Source of the DNA: Dysidea avara
Lineage: Eukaryota; Porifera; Demospongiae; Dictyoceratida; Dysideidae
Direction: 5' to 3'
DNA length: 64,000 nucleotides
NCBI RefSeq assembly: GCF_963678975.1
Contig: NC_089274.1
Coordinates: forward strand, 31,807,053-31,871,052
Position 1 is the first letter of the stretch. Every line of letters starts with the position of its first letter. The notes beneath the pieces were generated by a model. It was not told where the DNA came from, did no database searches, and saw only the letters and a list, made by a program, of their open reading frames with translations. The position numbers were made by a program, and so were the translations under genes. This document shows, in pieces, positions 21,425 to 33,882 of the stretch.

Positions 21425-22945
21425 AGGCGTGTTGTATACGTGTGTGTAGGTGCAGTGAACATGTAAGCCACATTCAGTGGACGACTTTCCTTCACTGTAA
21501 AGCCATTCAACATTGTATTATCCATATGCAAAAGTAAATATCAACCATACTACCACGTCATTGATTTATTAATATATTGTTAAGTTGTATTCATAAACGA
21601 TGCAAAGAGAATATACATTGCATTGTGTATACATAAACAATATAGTGCCAGTTACTTCTTGACATTTTGCGTGATACATCTGTTTAATCTTTACTTAACA
21701 TACTTTGATCACAGCAATGTTATTTATACTAAACAAGACTACACCAAGATGGAGCAATGTGCCACTCAACATGGTTTTGTCCAGCTTATATGTTTGGACA
21801 TCAAGTGTTGCCTGATGAACAACAAAGCTGTATAGTGATCTACTGTCTACAGGTTATGAAACCAAAGAGGTACATTAATCAAAGCCAAGACAGACTTCTT
21901 TTGGTGATTCAATCACCAGGAACCAATCAGAGAACAAGCTATAAGGTATCAAATACTATACTTTAGGCCATCATTATTATATTGCTTGTTTCCTATCACT
22001 CAATGGGACAAAAAGTGATGCAGGTGGGAGGTGATAATTGATTATTAATTATACACTTAACTCTTGTCTCAGTCTCTGACTGCTCTATTAGAGTATCTTG
22101 ATCTTGAAGGTTGCCAGGAATGTACACCCATGTAGCCTGTTGAACGAGAATGGAGGGGCTTTCACCCTTCTTCCATGCTTATATGCACAGCTAATGCATT
22201 TACTTAAATTAAAAACTTGGTCACTCTGTGCCTCCTTCTATTATAAAATAGTGCATTCATGTGATCTATAATCAAATAAATAAAATTTGGTACGGGTACT
22301 AAAAATTGATGCAGGTGGTGACGGGAAACAAGGAATTTAATAATGATGGCCTTATATATGTGTGTGTGTGTCGTACTGTATAATCCTAACAGAAGAAATA
22401 TACATGCGATGATTAAAAATGAAGTAAGATGTTACAGTATTGATCAAGAGTACAACTGAAGGCTCATCATGGTAAAACTGACAATCCTCAGGATGCTCTC
22501 GAATTATAAAAGGAGTTCATCACTACTAATACAACACCTTCACAATGACATTAAGAAACTGAACTATACCAGGCAAGATACAGTATCTTTCCAGGTACGT
22601 GAACTAAACTAATAAGTATCCTCCACAGTATCACATCTTCATCCTATTAATAATGTTAAGTTGTATGCATCAAACATGCAAAGAAAATACATACAAACCA
22701 GTCTGGAGCATCTGAGTGGTCCTCTACTGAAGTGTGCAAGTATGCCATTTGACTGGACATCTTTCTTCACTATGGAGTTGTTCAACATTGCGGCATTCAA
22801 CATTAGTGCATGATACCATCAAATCCTAACAGAAGGGAGCAAGATAAATACTGAAAAGGATGTCACAGTATTTATCAAGAGTAGAAATGAAGGCTCATCA
22901 TGGTGAAACTGATGATAGTCTTAGACACTATTGGCAGAAAAGTAT
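21425..22945 (+). repeat. Diverged dispersed duplication (three partial copies)
   Basis: GTTAAGTTGTAT(T/G)CAT...GCAAAGA(G/A)AATA occurs at 21580 and 22655; CTTTC(C/T)TTCACT...CATTCAACATTG at 21488 and 22765; CACAGTATT(G/T)ATCAAGAGTA...GAAGGCTCATCATGGT at 22430 and 22866. Together they indicate two or three old copies of one repeat with order shuffled. A copy of the CTCTATTAGAGTATCTTGATCTTG-type motif lies at 22083-22106, and TACTCTAATAGAACAGTAA / CACTCTAATAGAACAG at 23013-23052. Confidence 0.55.
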
Positions 22946-23202
22946 ACGTCGGCGGTGCAAACGGGTGCCCTTCACCAACTTTTCATTAGACATTGCTTAA
23001 GGCTAACATAGACATACTCTAATAGAACAGTAAATCACTCTAATAGAACAGATACTGTTTAATGTCTGTTAAAAGCTGTAAGTAAACTAATTTACAAAGC
23101 CATAGTGAGATCTGTTTTAAAATACACTCTCACAGCTTCTAACACATGAACATTATCCTGCATAGAATTGGAGCAAATCCCCATGTAGATCCACATGAAT
23201 AA

Positions 23203-23739
23203 CCTACATTTAAGGTTTAATAGTTGACCTATTCACCCACCGATTTTCACCTTTTTCCCATGAGCGGTTTACCCTGTAGGCATGACAACATATTGGCGTT
23301 ATTTTTCGTGAATAATCGATAATAACTCTTTGCCTGTTTATCGTATTCCAGCCAAACGTGGTACTAATATGCACCTTTATATCCCCCTTCTGTGTGCCAA
23401 ATTTCAAGGCAATTGGATATGGAGTTCGCGCTTTATGGCAGTTTTTGTAAGTTTACAAAAAGACGAAGAAAAAGAAGAAGAGGAAGAAGAAAAAAAAGAA
23501 GAAACTAAGCCACTTTTTAAAGTCGCATATCTAGGGAACGCTTAAAGCGATTTCACTCAAATTTGGTATGTGGAGTACTGAAGTTGGCAGGTGTTTTCAC
23601 AGCAAAAATTGTCTTGTTTCGTTAAGGCAGCACAGAGCTATGGATGTGTGAAAATTGCATTTTCTTTCTTCCTGTCAATATACTCACGGTGTTGCGCGCC
23701 AGCTTCTTGGGTTGCATGACACACTACCGTGATCTTGAT
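23203..23739 (+). mobile_element. Satellite-bearing composite element, tail only (copy C)
   Basis: Homologous to 890-1243 and 8600-9074: GAGCGGTTTACCCTGTAGGC, CTTCTGTGTGCCAAATTTCA, a purine-rich block (23460-23508) and TTCTTCCTGTCAATATACTC, ending CTTGAT at 23739. The satellite part is absent, so it is 5'-truncated. Two CTCTAATAGAACAG motifs lie about 160 bp upstream. Confidence 0.8.
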
Positions 23740-24566
23740 ACGTATTATAGCAATAACGTCATTTGTTTATATCGTCTTAAATGGCTTTGCTACTGCCGCA
23801 CTGCCCCTTTAACAATCTGCATGACCCTTAATAAGCATGTGGTAAAAGTAGATTTGCACAACTCTATAGTATTTTCTCATTCACTGAAGACTTGGGAAAC
23901 CGTTTAAGAAGCCACACAGCACAAAGGAATCATAAATTAGATGTTGCATAATGAGATAAGTGCGTATCATTATGTAAGCCATCAAACTTTTTCTTTTTAC
24001 ACCTTGTAACAAGTTACAATGACATAGTCAAGTTGTAGAACGCCTTCTAGAACACCAACACAACGTTCTCCATGGTGTATAGAGTGTTTATTTGAAGAAA
24101 AGAACAGGTGTTATGTAATCACATATAACTCCCATACCAGATGTCAGTAGGGCTTCAACCACAAATTTGTCTAGTTGCTCACTTCAAAGGATTCCTCTTA
24201 AACGGCTTCCCCTATATAAAAGTGTGCTAACTTCTTAACAGTGATGGGATTAAAGTGCATCTTATCCTATCATCTCAGCCATTTGAAGAGCTTCATGCCC
24301 ATATAAAAATCTTTAATTTAGTCATTACCAAAAGGAAGTTATTAATGAATAATTAAGTCTACGGTGAATGCGAATATACTATAGTTAGTAAAACAGTGCC
24401 ACAACAAGAGAGTATAATACTATTCTAGGGTCATAGTTACCATTGGTACAGTATTCACTTACAATCATAGTTTTATAATAGTAAGGTACATTGTACGTCA
24501 ACACTTCATCATAACCAGCCAGATGCTACATAGTCAAAAAACTATAATATCCTAAAAAACTATATC
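23740..24566. other. No recognised content
   Basis: AT-rich, no domain or inverted repeat recognised. Confidence 0.4.
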
Positions 24567-24778
24567 CAGTACTTCTCAAATGCAATGTCATCTCGTGAGA
24601 ATGCAAGCGATTAAAAACTCAGTACTTAAAGGGCATGGTACTCATTTCACTTGCGAGTATTCATCCCAAACAAAATGGGATGAAAACTTGCAAGCAAACG
24701 AGTGCCATACCATTTAATCAGCAAGTTTTTTAATTGCTCGCATCTCTTGTGAGACGATGTTGCATTTGAGTGGTACTG
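24567..24778. mobile_element. 212-bp palindromic MITE
   Basis: The left half (CAGTACTTCTCAAATGCAA, then CGAGCAATT-type blocks) is mirrored by the right half ending TTGCATTTGAGTGGTACTG. The whole element is an imperfect hairpin with a short centre (CAAACAAAATGGGATG). Confidence 0.75.
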
Positions 24779-24994
24779 TAGCCAACTTTCTCTAATAATA
24801 ACTTTAGAATCCCTAGATCACTTCAAAGCAATGATCATATCAAAACAGTTGTGTCTCTCTAGATATCTGTGAAACAAGATATCAATGTCGATCTTGTTTA
24901 CATATTGTTGTGTTTAATATGTAATGTACACTAACTAGTATCGATTTAAAATGAATCCAAGTGATAAAAGTAGTGAAACAAGATATGAATGATG

Positions 24995-26000
24995 GTATTA
25001 CAGTATAGCTCGGTGTGAAAATCCCTACATTGTTATAACAATAGACAAATTTCATAATAATGAAAAAATTGACCGTTGTCCCTAGCAACCTAAATTTTAC
25101 ATTATTTGTAGGTGTCAATGTATTAAGTCACCTCTCCAAGTTATAAAAGGATAGCGGGGGCGGATACAGGGGGGGGGGGTCAAAGGGGGCTCTTGACCGC
25201 TCCAAAAATTTTTAGTATACAAGATCGAGATACTCTAATAGAGCAGTCACTCTAATAAAGCAGTCACAGTATTAGAACAGTGTGTAGTGAGCTATTTAAG
25301 GATTTTTGATTTTTATGTACTTTATCAGCTATAAATGCGTGGTTGGTGAGGTGGGCAGCTATTGTCAGCTGGCTGTGACCTTTTTTTTTTTTTTTGGTCT
25401 CAAACCAGAGACAGTGTAGTGCCTCAGTTCATTTTTGACCCCCCCTTTTTATAAGTCTGGATCCGCCGCTGGATAGTATATATAAATCATGAGATATGAC
25501 ATTTTGAAGTTGCAATTTCTCCATACATTGTCAATGAGAGGGGAAACAGTTGCCCCTTCTCGGTAATCACACAAATCATGGGATTTAAAGAATGTCATAT
25601 CATCCATTTATAACTTGGAGAGATTATGACATTCACACCTACAAATTATGGGGATATATGTACTTTTGAATTTTTGGTTTTTGCATACATTGAAATACCT
25701 CATTTTTGTGATTGTCCAGAAGGGGAAACTGTAGCCCTCTCACACAGATATGTATGGGAAAACCACAGATTTCAAAATGTCATCTTATGACATATATACG
25801 CTATCCTTTCAAAATTTGGAGAAGTTATACTACTTCAATACTATTTTTAGACGTTATCACCTAAAAATAATGGGAAATTCAGGTTGCTAGGGGCAACGGT
25901 TATTTCTATATGTTATAAAGCCTTATTATGGAATTTGTCTATTATATATAGTTCAATGCCGAAGTAAGGATTTTCCCTCCAAGCTATGCTACCTATTGTA
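24995..26000. mobile_element. 1-kb inverted-repeat element, interrupted by a MITE
   Basis: 24995-25125 and 25845-26000 are reverse complements (CAATAGACAAATT, CATAATAA, ACCGTTG(T/C)CCCTAGCAACCT). The interior also folds: AAAGGATAG(C)...TATATA at 25147 and 25480 versus CGCTATCCTTT at 25800. A GGCGGATCC-ended MITE is inserted at GGATA (25149). Confidence 0.65.
25154..25471. mobile_element. GGCGGATCC-ended MITE (second member)
   Basis: Left GCGGGGGCGGATACAGG and right TCTGGATCCGCCGCT with G/C runs just inside, as in the element at 13608-14475. Flanked by GGATA (25149-25153 and 25472-25476), again a 5-bp duplication. It carries CAAGATCGAGATACTCTAAT followed by AGAGCAGTCAC and a second CTCTAATAAAGCAGTCAC at 25221-25267. 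Excision would rejoin AAAAGGATA with GTATATA, which pairs with the opposite arm of the host element. Confidence 0.75.
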
Positions 26001-26264
26001 AAGTTACAGGTACCTACTGAGCATAATCACTTTAAATAAGTTTGTGGCATCTAAATATGCTGCTCAAGGAAGGCATTGGTAACACCTCAATATGGCTTCA
26101 TTGTATGAAGAAGATGACAACCAGCCTGATTATAGATAAAAGGAAAGACAAGGCGCAGAGGACACACACTTGTCAGAACTCCAAAAGGTACATACCACTG
26201 GTGAGTTTGCATTAAATGGTGGCTATGTGCTGCTTCATTTGGCCTCCAGCCTTACAACTGTGGT

Positions 26265-26328
26265 CAGGCAGGAAGGCAGACAGGCAGGCAGGTGGGTGGG
26301 CGGGCAGGCAGGCTGACTGGCTGGCAGA
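26265..26328 (+). repeat. (CAGG)n-rich microsatellite
   Basis: Runs of GGCAGGCAGG / GGTGGGTGGG, about 60 bp. The surrounding 26001-26905 has no other recognised feature. Confidence 0.8.
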
Positions 26329-26905
26329 AAAAAATCGAGTTTCGGTAAATTTTTATATCCTAGTTAGCTACAAGGACCAATATTGCATCTTAGAAGTGAT
26401 AATCAAGGAAAGTATAAACCTCGATATAAACAAAGTATGAGTGTTTGTTTTCTACTATATCACGAGTCTTGAAGCCCAAGAGAAAATCATTATCCTAGCC
26501 TTGGTGAAGATAGTGGAAGGGTTACCCAGCTAAGAGAGCCAAGTAGTTGTGGCTGGTGCTTGACCTGCAGGCAATTTAAGCTACAAAGGAGCCTAGGAAG
26601 GGGTAACTAAACACGATTCTACCAAAGCTTTATCAATGTTTATGCTTAACAATCAACGCAGCATATTCTACTGTACGTGACTATTACCTTCCTCCAATTA
26701 ACTATTGCGCAGAGTCTGCACATTATTCTAGTTATTCTAGTTAATTATCTAATGTGTGGTGCAGTAAGGAGGGTCTGTTTTGAAAATATTTTTTCCGAAC
26801 TTACAATCAAGCACCATTTCCCTGAAAATTTTTACCTTTTGAAAATTTCCAATATACGGTAGGAACTCCTATAATATTGGGAAGTTTAGTTTGATCAGCG
26901 ATCAT

Positions 26906-27095
26906 AGAAATAAAAGTAGAGAACAAGGGAGGTCACCTACACCTGAATGGACCCACATTAGGGAGTAAATGGCCACTGGTATATTTTCAGATGTAGGTGA
27001 CCTCCCTTGTTTCACTGGTATAGACTGAATTAGGGATTAAACTGATGTCCTTCAGACCTCCCTTGTTTCACTACTTTTATTTCATTTATTTCTTA
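26906..27095. mobile_element. Small inverted-repeat element with three CAAGGGAGGTC arms
   Basis: AAATAAAAGTAGAGAACAAG at 26908 is inverted at 27060-27085 (CTTGTTTCACTACTTTTATTT). A third arm, GTAGGTGACCTCCCTTGTTTCAC (26992-27018), pairs with GGAGGTCACCTAC at 26930. Either a nested pair or one terminal duplication. Confidence 0.65.
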
Positions 27096-27579
27096 TAAAC
27101 TATACAACATCTGATAATTTTTAATCTCTATTAATTTTAGATAGTTGCAAAGACTAAAATACGATCCTGGTTATTCCGGCTCACTAACTCCTTGAGGAAA
27201 CTTTAAATTTGGCAGGTCATTAGGAAGAGGTGATCATCATTCCATAGTTTGCCAAATAGTGAAAGATTCTCAGTAAAATTGTCCCAAAGATTGGAAATAA
27301 ACTTACTTCTCCAATCAGTGGTTCTTGTTTTCGTGCAAATGACTTGCAGTCATTGTTGTCCTTTCAATGGTCAATTCTAACACAAGATTAATTTTGAAGA
27401 GAACTGCACCACTATTTTGTACAATATAGGAGAAGTATGTGGATGTGATGTACGAAAGCCAAACAAGTTGGAGGTAGCTATACTACTTCAAAACTGCAGT
27501 GAACGTGTCAGTATGGTCCAACAAATATTTTGTTTCATGCTATTTTACGCTAGTCTACCTAAAGAGGTATGTACCATAT

Positions 27580-27725
27580 ATGTAAAAATTTTCGAGGTGG
27601 AAAATTTTCGAGGTGGAAAATTTTTGTAGATTTTGTAGATCACCTTTCACCTACGAAACATTTCCTCTGGATCTTGTCATAGTCGTTCATCTACGAAAGT
27701 GTTCTACCTCGAAACTTTATACGTA
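27580..27725. repeat. Inverted/tandem CGAGGTGGAAAA repeat (MITE remnant)
   Basis: TTTTCGAGGTGGAAAA occurs twice in tandem (27587-27620), and TACCTCGAAACTTTATACG at 27706 is an inverted end; CACCTTTCACCTACGAAA and CATCTACGAAAG lie inside. Looks like a small degraded MITE. 27096-27579 and 27726-28370 show nothing recognised apart from a short GTGATTTGA repeat at 28195-28260. Confidence 0.5.
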
Positions 27726-28374
27726 GCTAGCATAAGCTGCCAATTATTGGCACCATTTCGTCACGCAATTGTAATTCCTTAATTCAATGGCGTATGAACT
27801 TCCAGTTTGAACCATTTAACAGAGCAGTCCTTTGTCTCTTAGCGCACCAAATTTTAATAATCTTATGTGAGTGAACATTTTGTTATGAGGAAAATTGTAA
27901 TGCCTATCGTGCGACAATTATCAGCATGGGGTACTTATTATCGGCACCTGTACTTCTGTGATTGTCCAATTATCGGCACAATGTGCGATTTTGTGTGTAA
28001 CTCCATGATAGCTTGTTGGTTTTTTTGTGAAATTTTTTTGGGAGGTGCAGTCCTTGGATACCTCCATTTCACAGAAGTTTTACAAAGGTGAGGCCAGCCG
28101 TTTAAGAGATATTCAGGTTAGACGTAAAAGCGTAATATTATTTTATGCAATTCCATGCTTTACCCGAGGGGTGTGACACCTTCGCATATCTGTATGTGAT
28201 TTGAACTCATTTTGTGATTTGAAACTTGATTTGTGATTTGATAATTTGATTTGTGATTTGAAACGTCAAGCATGATTGCCACAGTGTGATTTTTAAGGTT
28301 ATTACTGGGTTCTGAAGGACATTAGCTCATGATTAAGAACTAGTAATGTACCACTCTGCGTGGGCAGTTCAAAG

Positions 28375-29440
28375 GCACCGCCAGTGCCATAATTTGTATA
28401 TTGCACTGCTGCAGACTGCAGCGAGTGCATTATAACTTATAACGCACTGGTTGCGGTTTTGTAGACCACAACGAGTGCATTATAAGTTATAATGCACCGA
28501 CCGCAGTGCAATATACAGATATTGCACTGGCTGCGGTTTTGTGCAGCATAGCACAAGTGCCGGTGGCGAAGACCACTACAACACCTCACCTAATAGGTGG
28601 AAAGACACTTCACAGATCACTCGAATTCTTTTATAGCCTGACATGTAAAGGTCGATTGTGGGCCATAACGTCACCAATACGTATAATGTTTACAAGCAGC
28701 CAATGGCGATCAAAAATCCAACATGGGTGGCCACAACTCTAGTCTACATATATATAAACACTATGATACTTATACACCTTACTAGTCTGGTGCCATCTTA
28801 GCCCAGATTAAACTGTAGCCCACTTCGACAATGACTCAATAAAACAAATATATCATAGTTCTAAATAATACTAACCTTTACGTTCGATTGTGGTAACCAG
28901 TTTTGTCATGCCACCTGATTCGAGTTTAGCCAGTGTGAATAGTAAGAATTAGACTAGTATCGTTTAGTAGTTAGGTTTTGTTTACTTAAAATGTCTATTT
29001 AGCTACTTTTTTTTGCTCAAGAGAATCACTATGGCGATTAGTCTGGCGCTTAGTCTATATGGCGATTGAGTGATCACGCTGGCATGCTGAGCACTACATG
29101 ATGAGAGTCGAACAGCGAATGCAGGTTAGTGATATAATTATCCCATAGCGTACTAGCTTTCAATATCTCAGGTGGCTGCAGTACTGCAGGGGGAACGTCA
29201 TCGCAACGTCCTGCTTGGTTACCCACAATCGATGTTAGAAACCTGGCCTTTATAAGTGTTACAGCTGTCTTGTGAGACTCTCCCCACCTATTAGGTGAGT
29301 GGTACATAACAGTTATACAACGTGCACTCGTGCTCTGCCTGTATAAACGCACTTGCCTTCGGGCCTAACGGCCCTCAGGCTCGTGCGTTTATATCAGGCA
29401 GAGCACTCGTGGCCGTTGTATAACTATATATTGTATCACT
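28375..29440. mobile_element. Hairpin-ended element, 1.07 kb
   Basis: Two arms in inverted orientation meet around CACCTAATAGGTGG (28589 plus strand; inverted CCACCTATTAGGTGAG at 29284), followed inward by TTTATA(G/A)...CCTG...CGATTGTGGG on both sides (28630-28660; 29225-29260). Outside each inner arm is a long hairpin: 28398-28560 (TATTGCACTG...GTGCATTATAA) and 29305-29430 (GTTATACAACG...CGTTGTATAAC around GGCCCTCAGG). Same architecture as 12848-15260 and 49255-49480. No transposase. Confidence 0.65.
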
Positions 29441-29896
29441 GCGAACATGTATTGTTTATAAATATGTTTTTGAGACTAGTTTTCAAGCAGCATTAATTAC
29501 TTGCGTGGGCAAATCGCTCGAGATTTGTTGATTTTTGATTTGGTAGCTGAAGGGCGTACATGATTTGTAGAGGTGTCATACCCCCTTGCTTAACCAGAAT
29601 TGCTTGTATAGCTAGCACTTTAACAACAATAATCACCAAAAGAAAATGATCCTAAGAAATGTTTTAGAGGATATAACAGCCCATTGTGGAACTGCAATTG
29701 GTAGCCTCCATATACCCTGTAGCCTCTCAGTATAGTTTACAGGTGCCGATAATTTGTACCTGCCAGTGATAATTTGTGACTTACGTTATACGGTATATTG
29801 TCCACTTAATCTTGAAGTTACTATTTTGTAGGTATAGCCTAAATATTTTAATCAGTGCTATTGAATGTGCAATAATACATTTATACATTGGGAATC
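29441..29896. other. No recognised content
   Basis: Separates the hairpin element from the LINE's truncated 5' end. Confidence 0.4.
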
Positions 29897-31195
29897 CTAA
29901 ACTGTTTCTCACGATCGTCTTTTACAAAAACTATGGGCTGTTGGAATAACTGGAACAGTTTGGAAGTGGTTCCAAGCGTATCTGAAGCAACGATACCAAT
30001 GCGTCAAGGTTGGGGACTCATTTTCAGATCTATGTAATGTTTTATCAGGAGTTCCTCAGGGAAGTGTCCTTGGACCCTTACTGTTTGTCATTTTCATCAA
30101 TGATTTACCCGAACATATTCAATTCGCAATTCCCTTTATCTTTGCAGATGACACCAAGTGTCTATGTAAGATTAGATCTTCTGATGACACTGAGAAATTA
30201 CAAACAGATATCAACAATGCCTTTATCTGGAGTATTACATCAGAACTATTTTTTAATTATTCCAAATTCGTTCATCTTCGCTTCTGGGCCAAAGACTCAT
30301 TAGACCATTCAATTTATAGCATTAATGGACAGCCAATCCCTTGTTTATCACACCACAAAGATCTTGGGGTAATATTCACATGTGACTTCAACTGGACAGC
30401 CCACTATTCATCTATTTCTGCAAAAGCTTATAAAATTTTAGGTCTTATCAGGAGAACTTTTAAAACCAATTGTATGGAAGCCAAGAAAAACTTGTACATC
30501 TCATTAGTAAGATCCCAACTAATCTACTGCTCACAAATGTGGAGACCGCAATTAATAAAAGACATAACATTACTAGAACGCATACAACGAAGAGCAACTA
30601 AGTATATTTTAAATGACTACACCTCTACCTATAAATTCAGACTGGAACAACTAAACCTCCTACCACTAATGTACATCTATGAAATAAATGACCTTATGTT
30701 CTTAATAAAATCATTGAAATCGACTTTGAAATTAGAGACCATATTACCTTTACCAGTAACTCTACTAGATCAGGGACACATCACAAGCTAACCCATCCTA
30801 GAACAACATCAGCGGTACAGCGTCACTTTTACTTCAATAGAATCACACGACTTTACAACAACCTCCCAGTTATTAACATTTCATTACCAACTAACATTAT
30901 CAAACGCCAATTAATCCAACACTTATGGACTCATTTTTACAATAATTTCAATTCTGATCGAGCCTGCACTTTTCACCTTCTTTGTCCATGTCATCGCTGC
31001 TCCAGTGTGCCTATATCTGTAAACTTCAATGAACTGTAACTATAATTCTGTAATTAACGGTAACTAAAATTGTTTATTTATTAATTTTTTTTTTTTCACC
31101 TTGGATGTCAGCACCTGTTGCTGGCATACCTTCAGCATGCAATTTTGATTTTACTTGCACGCATGCTGTAAAGCTAAATAAATAAATAAAATAAA
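29897..31195 (+). pseudogene. LINE ORF2 reverse transcriptase, 5'-truncated, one frameshift
   Basis: A continuous frame from about 29907 to 30791 encodes VSHDRLLQKLWAVGITGTVW (RT domain 3 region), LSGVPQGSVLGPLLF (domain 4), then FIFADDTKCL, the F-A-D-D catalytic box, HHKDLGVIF and SLVRSQLIYCSQMWRPQL, then LERIQRRATKYIL. Near 30715 the frame shifts and the protein continues: DFEIRDHITFTSNSTRSGTH, RHFYFNRITRLYNNLP and CTFHLLCPCHRC, ending with TAA at 31037-31039. Then come a 3' UTR and an AATAAATAAAT tail (31175-31195). The missing 5' part (endonuclease and early RT) is typical of incomplete reverse transcription. Only one lesion was noticed in about 370 codons, so the insertion is fairly young. 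Clade not assigned. Confidence 0.9.
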
Positions 31196-31234
31196 CAGTT
31201 AGGTAACACAAAAAAATACAAAGACTAGCTAATA

Positions 31235-32796
31235 GGCCAGTTCATTTAATGTGAAAGTATTTTAATAGCTGTGGTATTTGCTATTGCGCAATACTGGATG
31301 CTGTGGTTAGCCATGAAAATGTACAGAAACCATTGGGAAACGGACAACCACGGGAACTAAATCCTTCGTTACACAAAAAGCAAAGAACATATCCGTGTTT
31401 TGAAGACAGCATGGAAAACTACATTAATTTCTACACCTAATGGTGGTTGTCTGCTGCTTCTAGGTGTATCGATTGGCGAGTTATGAGCTGCTGAAGTTGA
31501 AAGCGCTTGGCGAAAAAGTTGTCTAGTGACGAAGCATGCAAGCAGGTGCTTGTTTCTATGTTTATATGGAATAACAACACTAAAACAAGCGTTAGGATCA
31601 CCTGGATGGTGTTTGCTGGCTCACTAAACATGGTGTTTGCTTGTTGGCCCGTTAAGTCGATAGTATAGTCTTTACCTTTGACGCGAACCACGGAAAACTC
31701 TGCTACAAGCCTTTGCCAATCAGTTCTGAATTGTTTTCAAGTACAAACTCACTATTACCAGCCATGGAAAGCGTTGGTTAGCAAAATCTTAAACTTTGCG
31801 GCGCTATAACTCGCTCATCCTTTACGCTAATCACAGCAGACAACCACAAAGCGAAAGAGAAATTAATGTAGTTTCGTTCCACTATGTACAGAGAATTGGA
31901 ACATACCGTATACTTTGTAAGTAACGGAGATTTAACCATCGATTATCATCGTTTTCTCAATGGCTTCAATACATTTTTATGGGCATCCACAGCATCTAGT
32001 GGTTACGTCATATGCAATTAACACTATAATTGCATTTTTAAGGTTCTTAAGGTTACGGTATAGTCACGGGCAATCATTCAAAATTTTGAATGCCTATCGA
32101 TCCTTTTTGAGAAGCCCATAAAACCAGTCTAGCAGCGTGAAAAGTTTTAAATGCAGATGAAGCCCTTCATATTTAATGTTTTTATGTAGCTACAGTGTAG
32201 TTTGAGGCAGGTGGAACACTACAATTTGTTGTAGTAACACAAGTAAGCCAGCCCGTACATCGCTCAGCTCCAGCTGTCACTACCATGTTTTTCCGCCGCC
32301 AAATACAGCAAAAGCTGTAGGCTCTATTGGCTTTTCTGGGGCATAGTGATACTGTATATTAAATTTGTTAGGTCCTGTGGAAGCGTTTTTGGCGTGTTTC
32401 TCCCAAGTGACTCGGATACAAGCCTTCAAAGAGCTTGTTTCACCTGAAAAAACTACTAAAAGTTCAATAAAACGTCTATACTACCAGTAACTTAAAAATC
32501 GCTTCCACAGGACCTAGATATTTTAGTTGTTTAGCCACTTGTGTTGAAATTATAAGGATTCAGTAATCTGTTAGTCTGGTTTTTGGCGGCGCGTTTTTAT
32601 AAAACATCGCTCTATTGTAGACCACACACCCAAGAACAGTCGTTGTTCTGTAGTAAAAACAAACAAGCACAATTAGTTGTATTGCTAACACAACACAGTT
32701 GTTGAAATTATTTATCCCTGCTTGGTTTAAAGCAGGTTTTGTAATTTGTTCCGCCCACGCATTTTAAACTATTCCGTAACCTTAAATGAACTGGTC
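31235..32796. mobile_element. 1.56-kb inverted-repeat DNA element (GGCCAGTTCATTTAA ends)
   Basis: Left GGCCAGTTCATTTAATG and right CCTTAAATGAACTGGTCT form the terminal inverted pair. Inside, 31418-31490 and 31793-31885 are a second inverted pair (AACTACATTAATTTCT, GGTTGTCTGCTG, GCGAGTTAT). I found no transposase frame and no clear target duplication. Contains the small palindromic MITE at 32370-32515. Confidence 0.55.
32370..32515. mobile_element. Small palindromic MITE GGTCCTGTGGAAGCG
   Basis: GGTCCTGTGGAAGCG(T)TTTT at 32370 and AAAAATCGCTTCCACAGGACC ending 32515 are inverted. The centre also has GGCTTG / CAAG arms (AAGCCTTCAAAGAGCTTG). About 146 bp. Confidence 0.7.
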
Positions 32797-33705
32797 TGTT
32801 ACAAAATACCACACTAACTAAACTACTTACAAGCTACACCTATACTTAACTACATTAAAAAACCTAAACAAAATCTAAATCTATAGTTTTGTAGGTGTAT
32901 TTTCGTTTCAAATTTTTGAACGGAGTTGAAGAGTCGGGCGCACGAGACTCAACAGAAACAGAAGCCAGCGGCTACACTTTAACTGATTTGCATACCCTTG
33001 CGGGTAGTTAATTAGCTGCATGAATGTACAGTACGTAGCTATATATAGCTAACAATAACACCAAGAGGTAATAATAAGAGGTATTAACTCTTGATAACAC
33101 ACATGTGGAATTTAAATTAGTGGACACTAAAAATAAAAAAGACCCGGCAGTAGCGTAGCTATACATGTAGCCGGTCATGTAGCCGATCGATAGCCGCTGG
33201 GGATGAGACTAGCCGGTCTCAGGATGGAAAGGCTGACCGTAACTGTGACCGTACGAGGTAGGAGTGCGAGACTACCGCACATGGCGAACGGCCCGAGTCT
33301 GGCTTCGACCCTTAATTCTGGCACTAGGTCATTTTTTGCTTAGTTTAGCTATAATATAGGCTTACCGTGCAAGCTACTCGTAAGATGATTTCCGCTATTC
33401 CTTGCCAGGATTTCAATACACTTGTACCAGGAGACAGCATTTTTCTAGGGATCCTTCACGCAGATCTGAGTCAGTTATTCGCACTCTGTGACCACAGATA
33501 CTATACTTGAGTAATTATTTTTAATGTTTTACGTCACGTGATCTGACGCTATCCATGCGTCAATTACATCCGGCGTGGTATTATTATTATTAAATAAGAA
33601 TGGTAACTACTTCTCTTCTTCAAACAGACTAGTGCTAATTTTTCTTATTATATGCATTTGATACGATTTAGATGCATAGACATACCATGAACACTGACAC
33701 CATTG
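32797..33705. other. No recognised gene; a G+C-richer block at 33130-33310
   Basis: 33130-33310 is richer in G+C and CpG than its surroundings (AGCCGGTC, GACCGTACGAGG, GGCGAACGGCCCGAG) with repeated GTAGCCGGTC / GTAGCCGATC. It could be a regulatory island or a degraded element. I see no open frame that looks like a protein. Confidence 0.4.
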
Positions 33706-33882
33706 GATTCAGTCACACGAGGTCACTCCTGTCGCCATACCATCCCTTCCATCAGAACTGAAACCTTTGCACATTCCTACCTACCCTCAACTACCAAGAT
33801 GTGGAATAATCTCCCCGAGTCGCTGGTGATGATCAACAATTTAGATGAATTTAAAGATAAACTAACACACTATTTGTTATAG
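33706..33882 (+). pseudogene. LINE reverse transcriptase, extreme C-terminus
   Basis: 59 codons: DSVTRGHSCRHTIPSIRTET, then STTKMWNNLPESLVMINNLD and EFKDKLTHYLL, ending in TAG. TRGHS, the (x)WNNLP box and the final FKxxLxxYL helix mark the end of a LINE ORF2 protein. No frameshift inside, but severely 5'-truncated. Confidence 0.85.
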
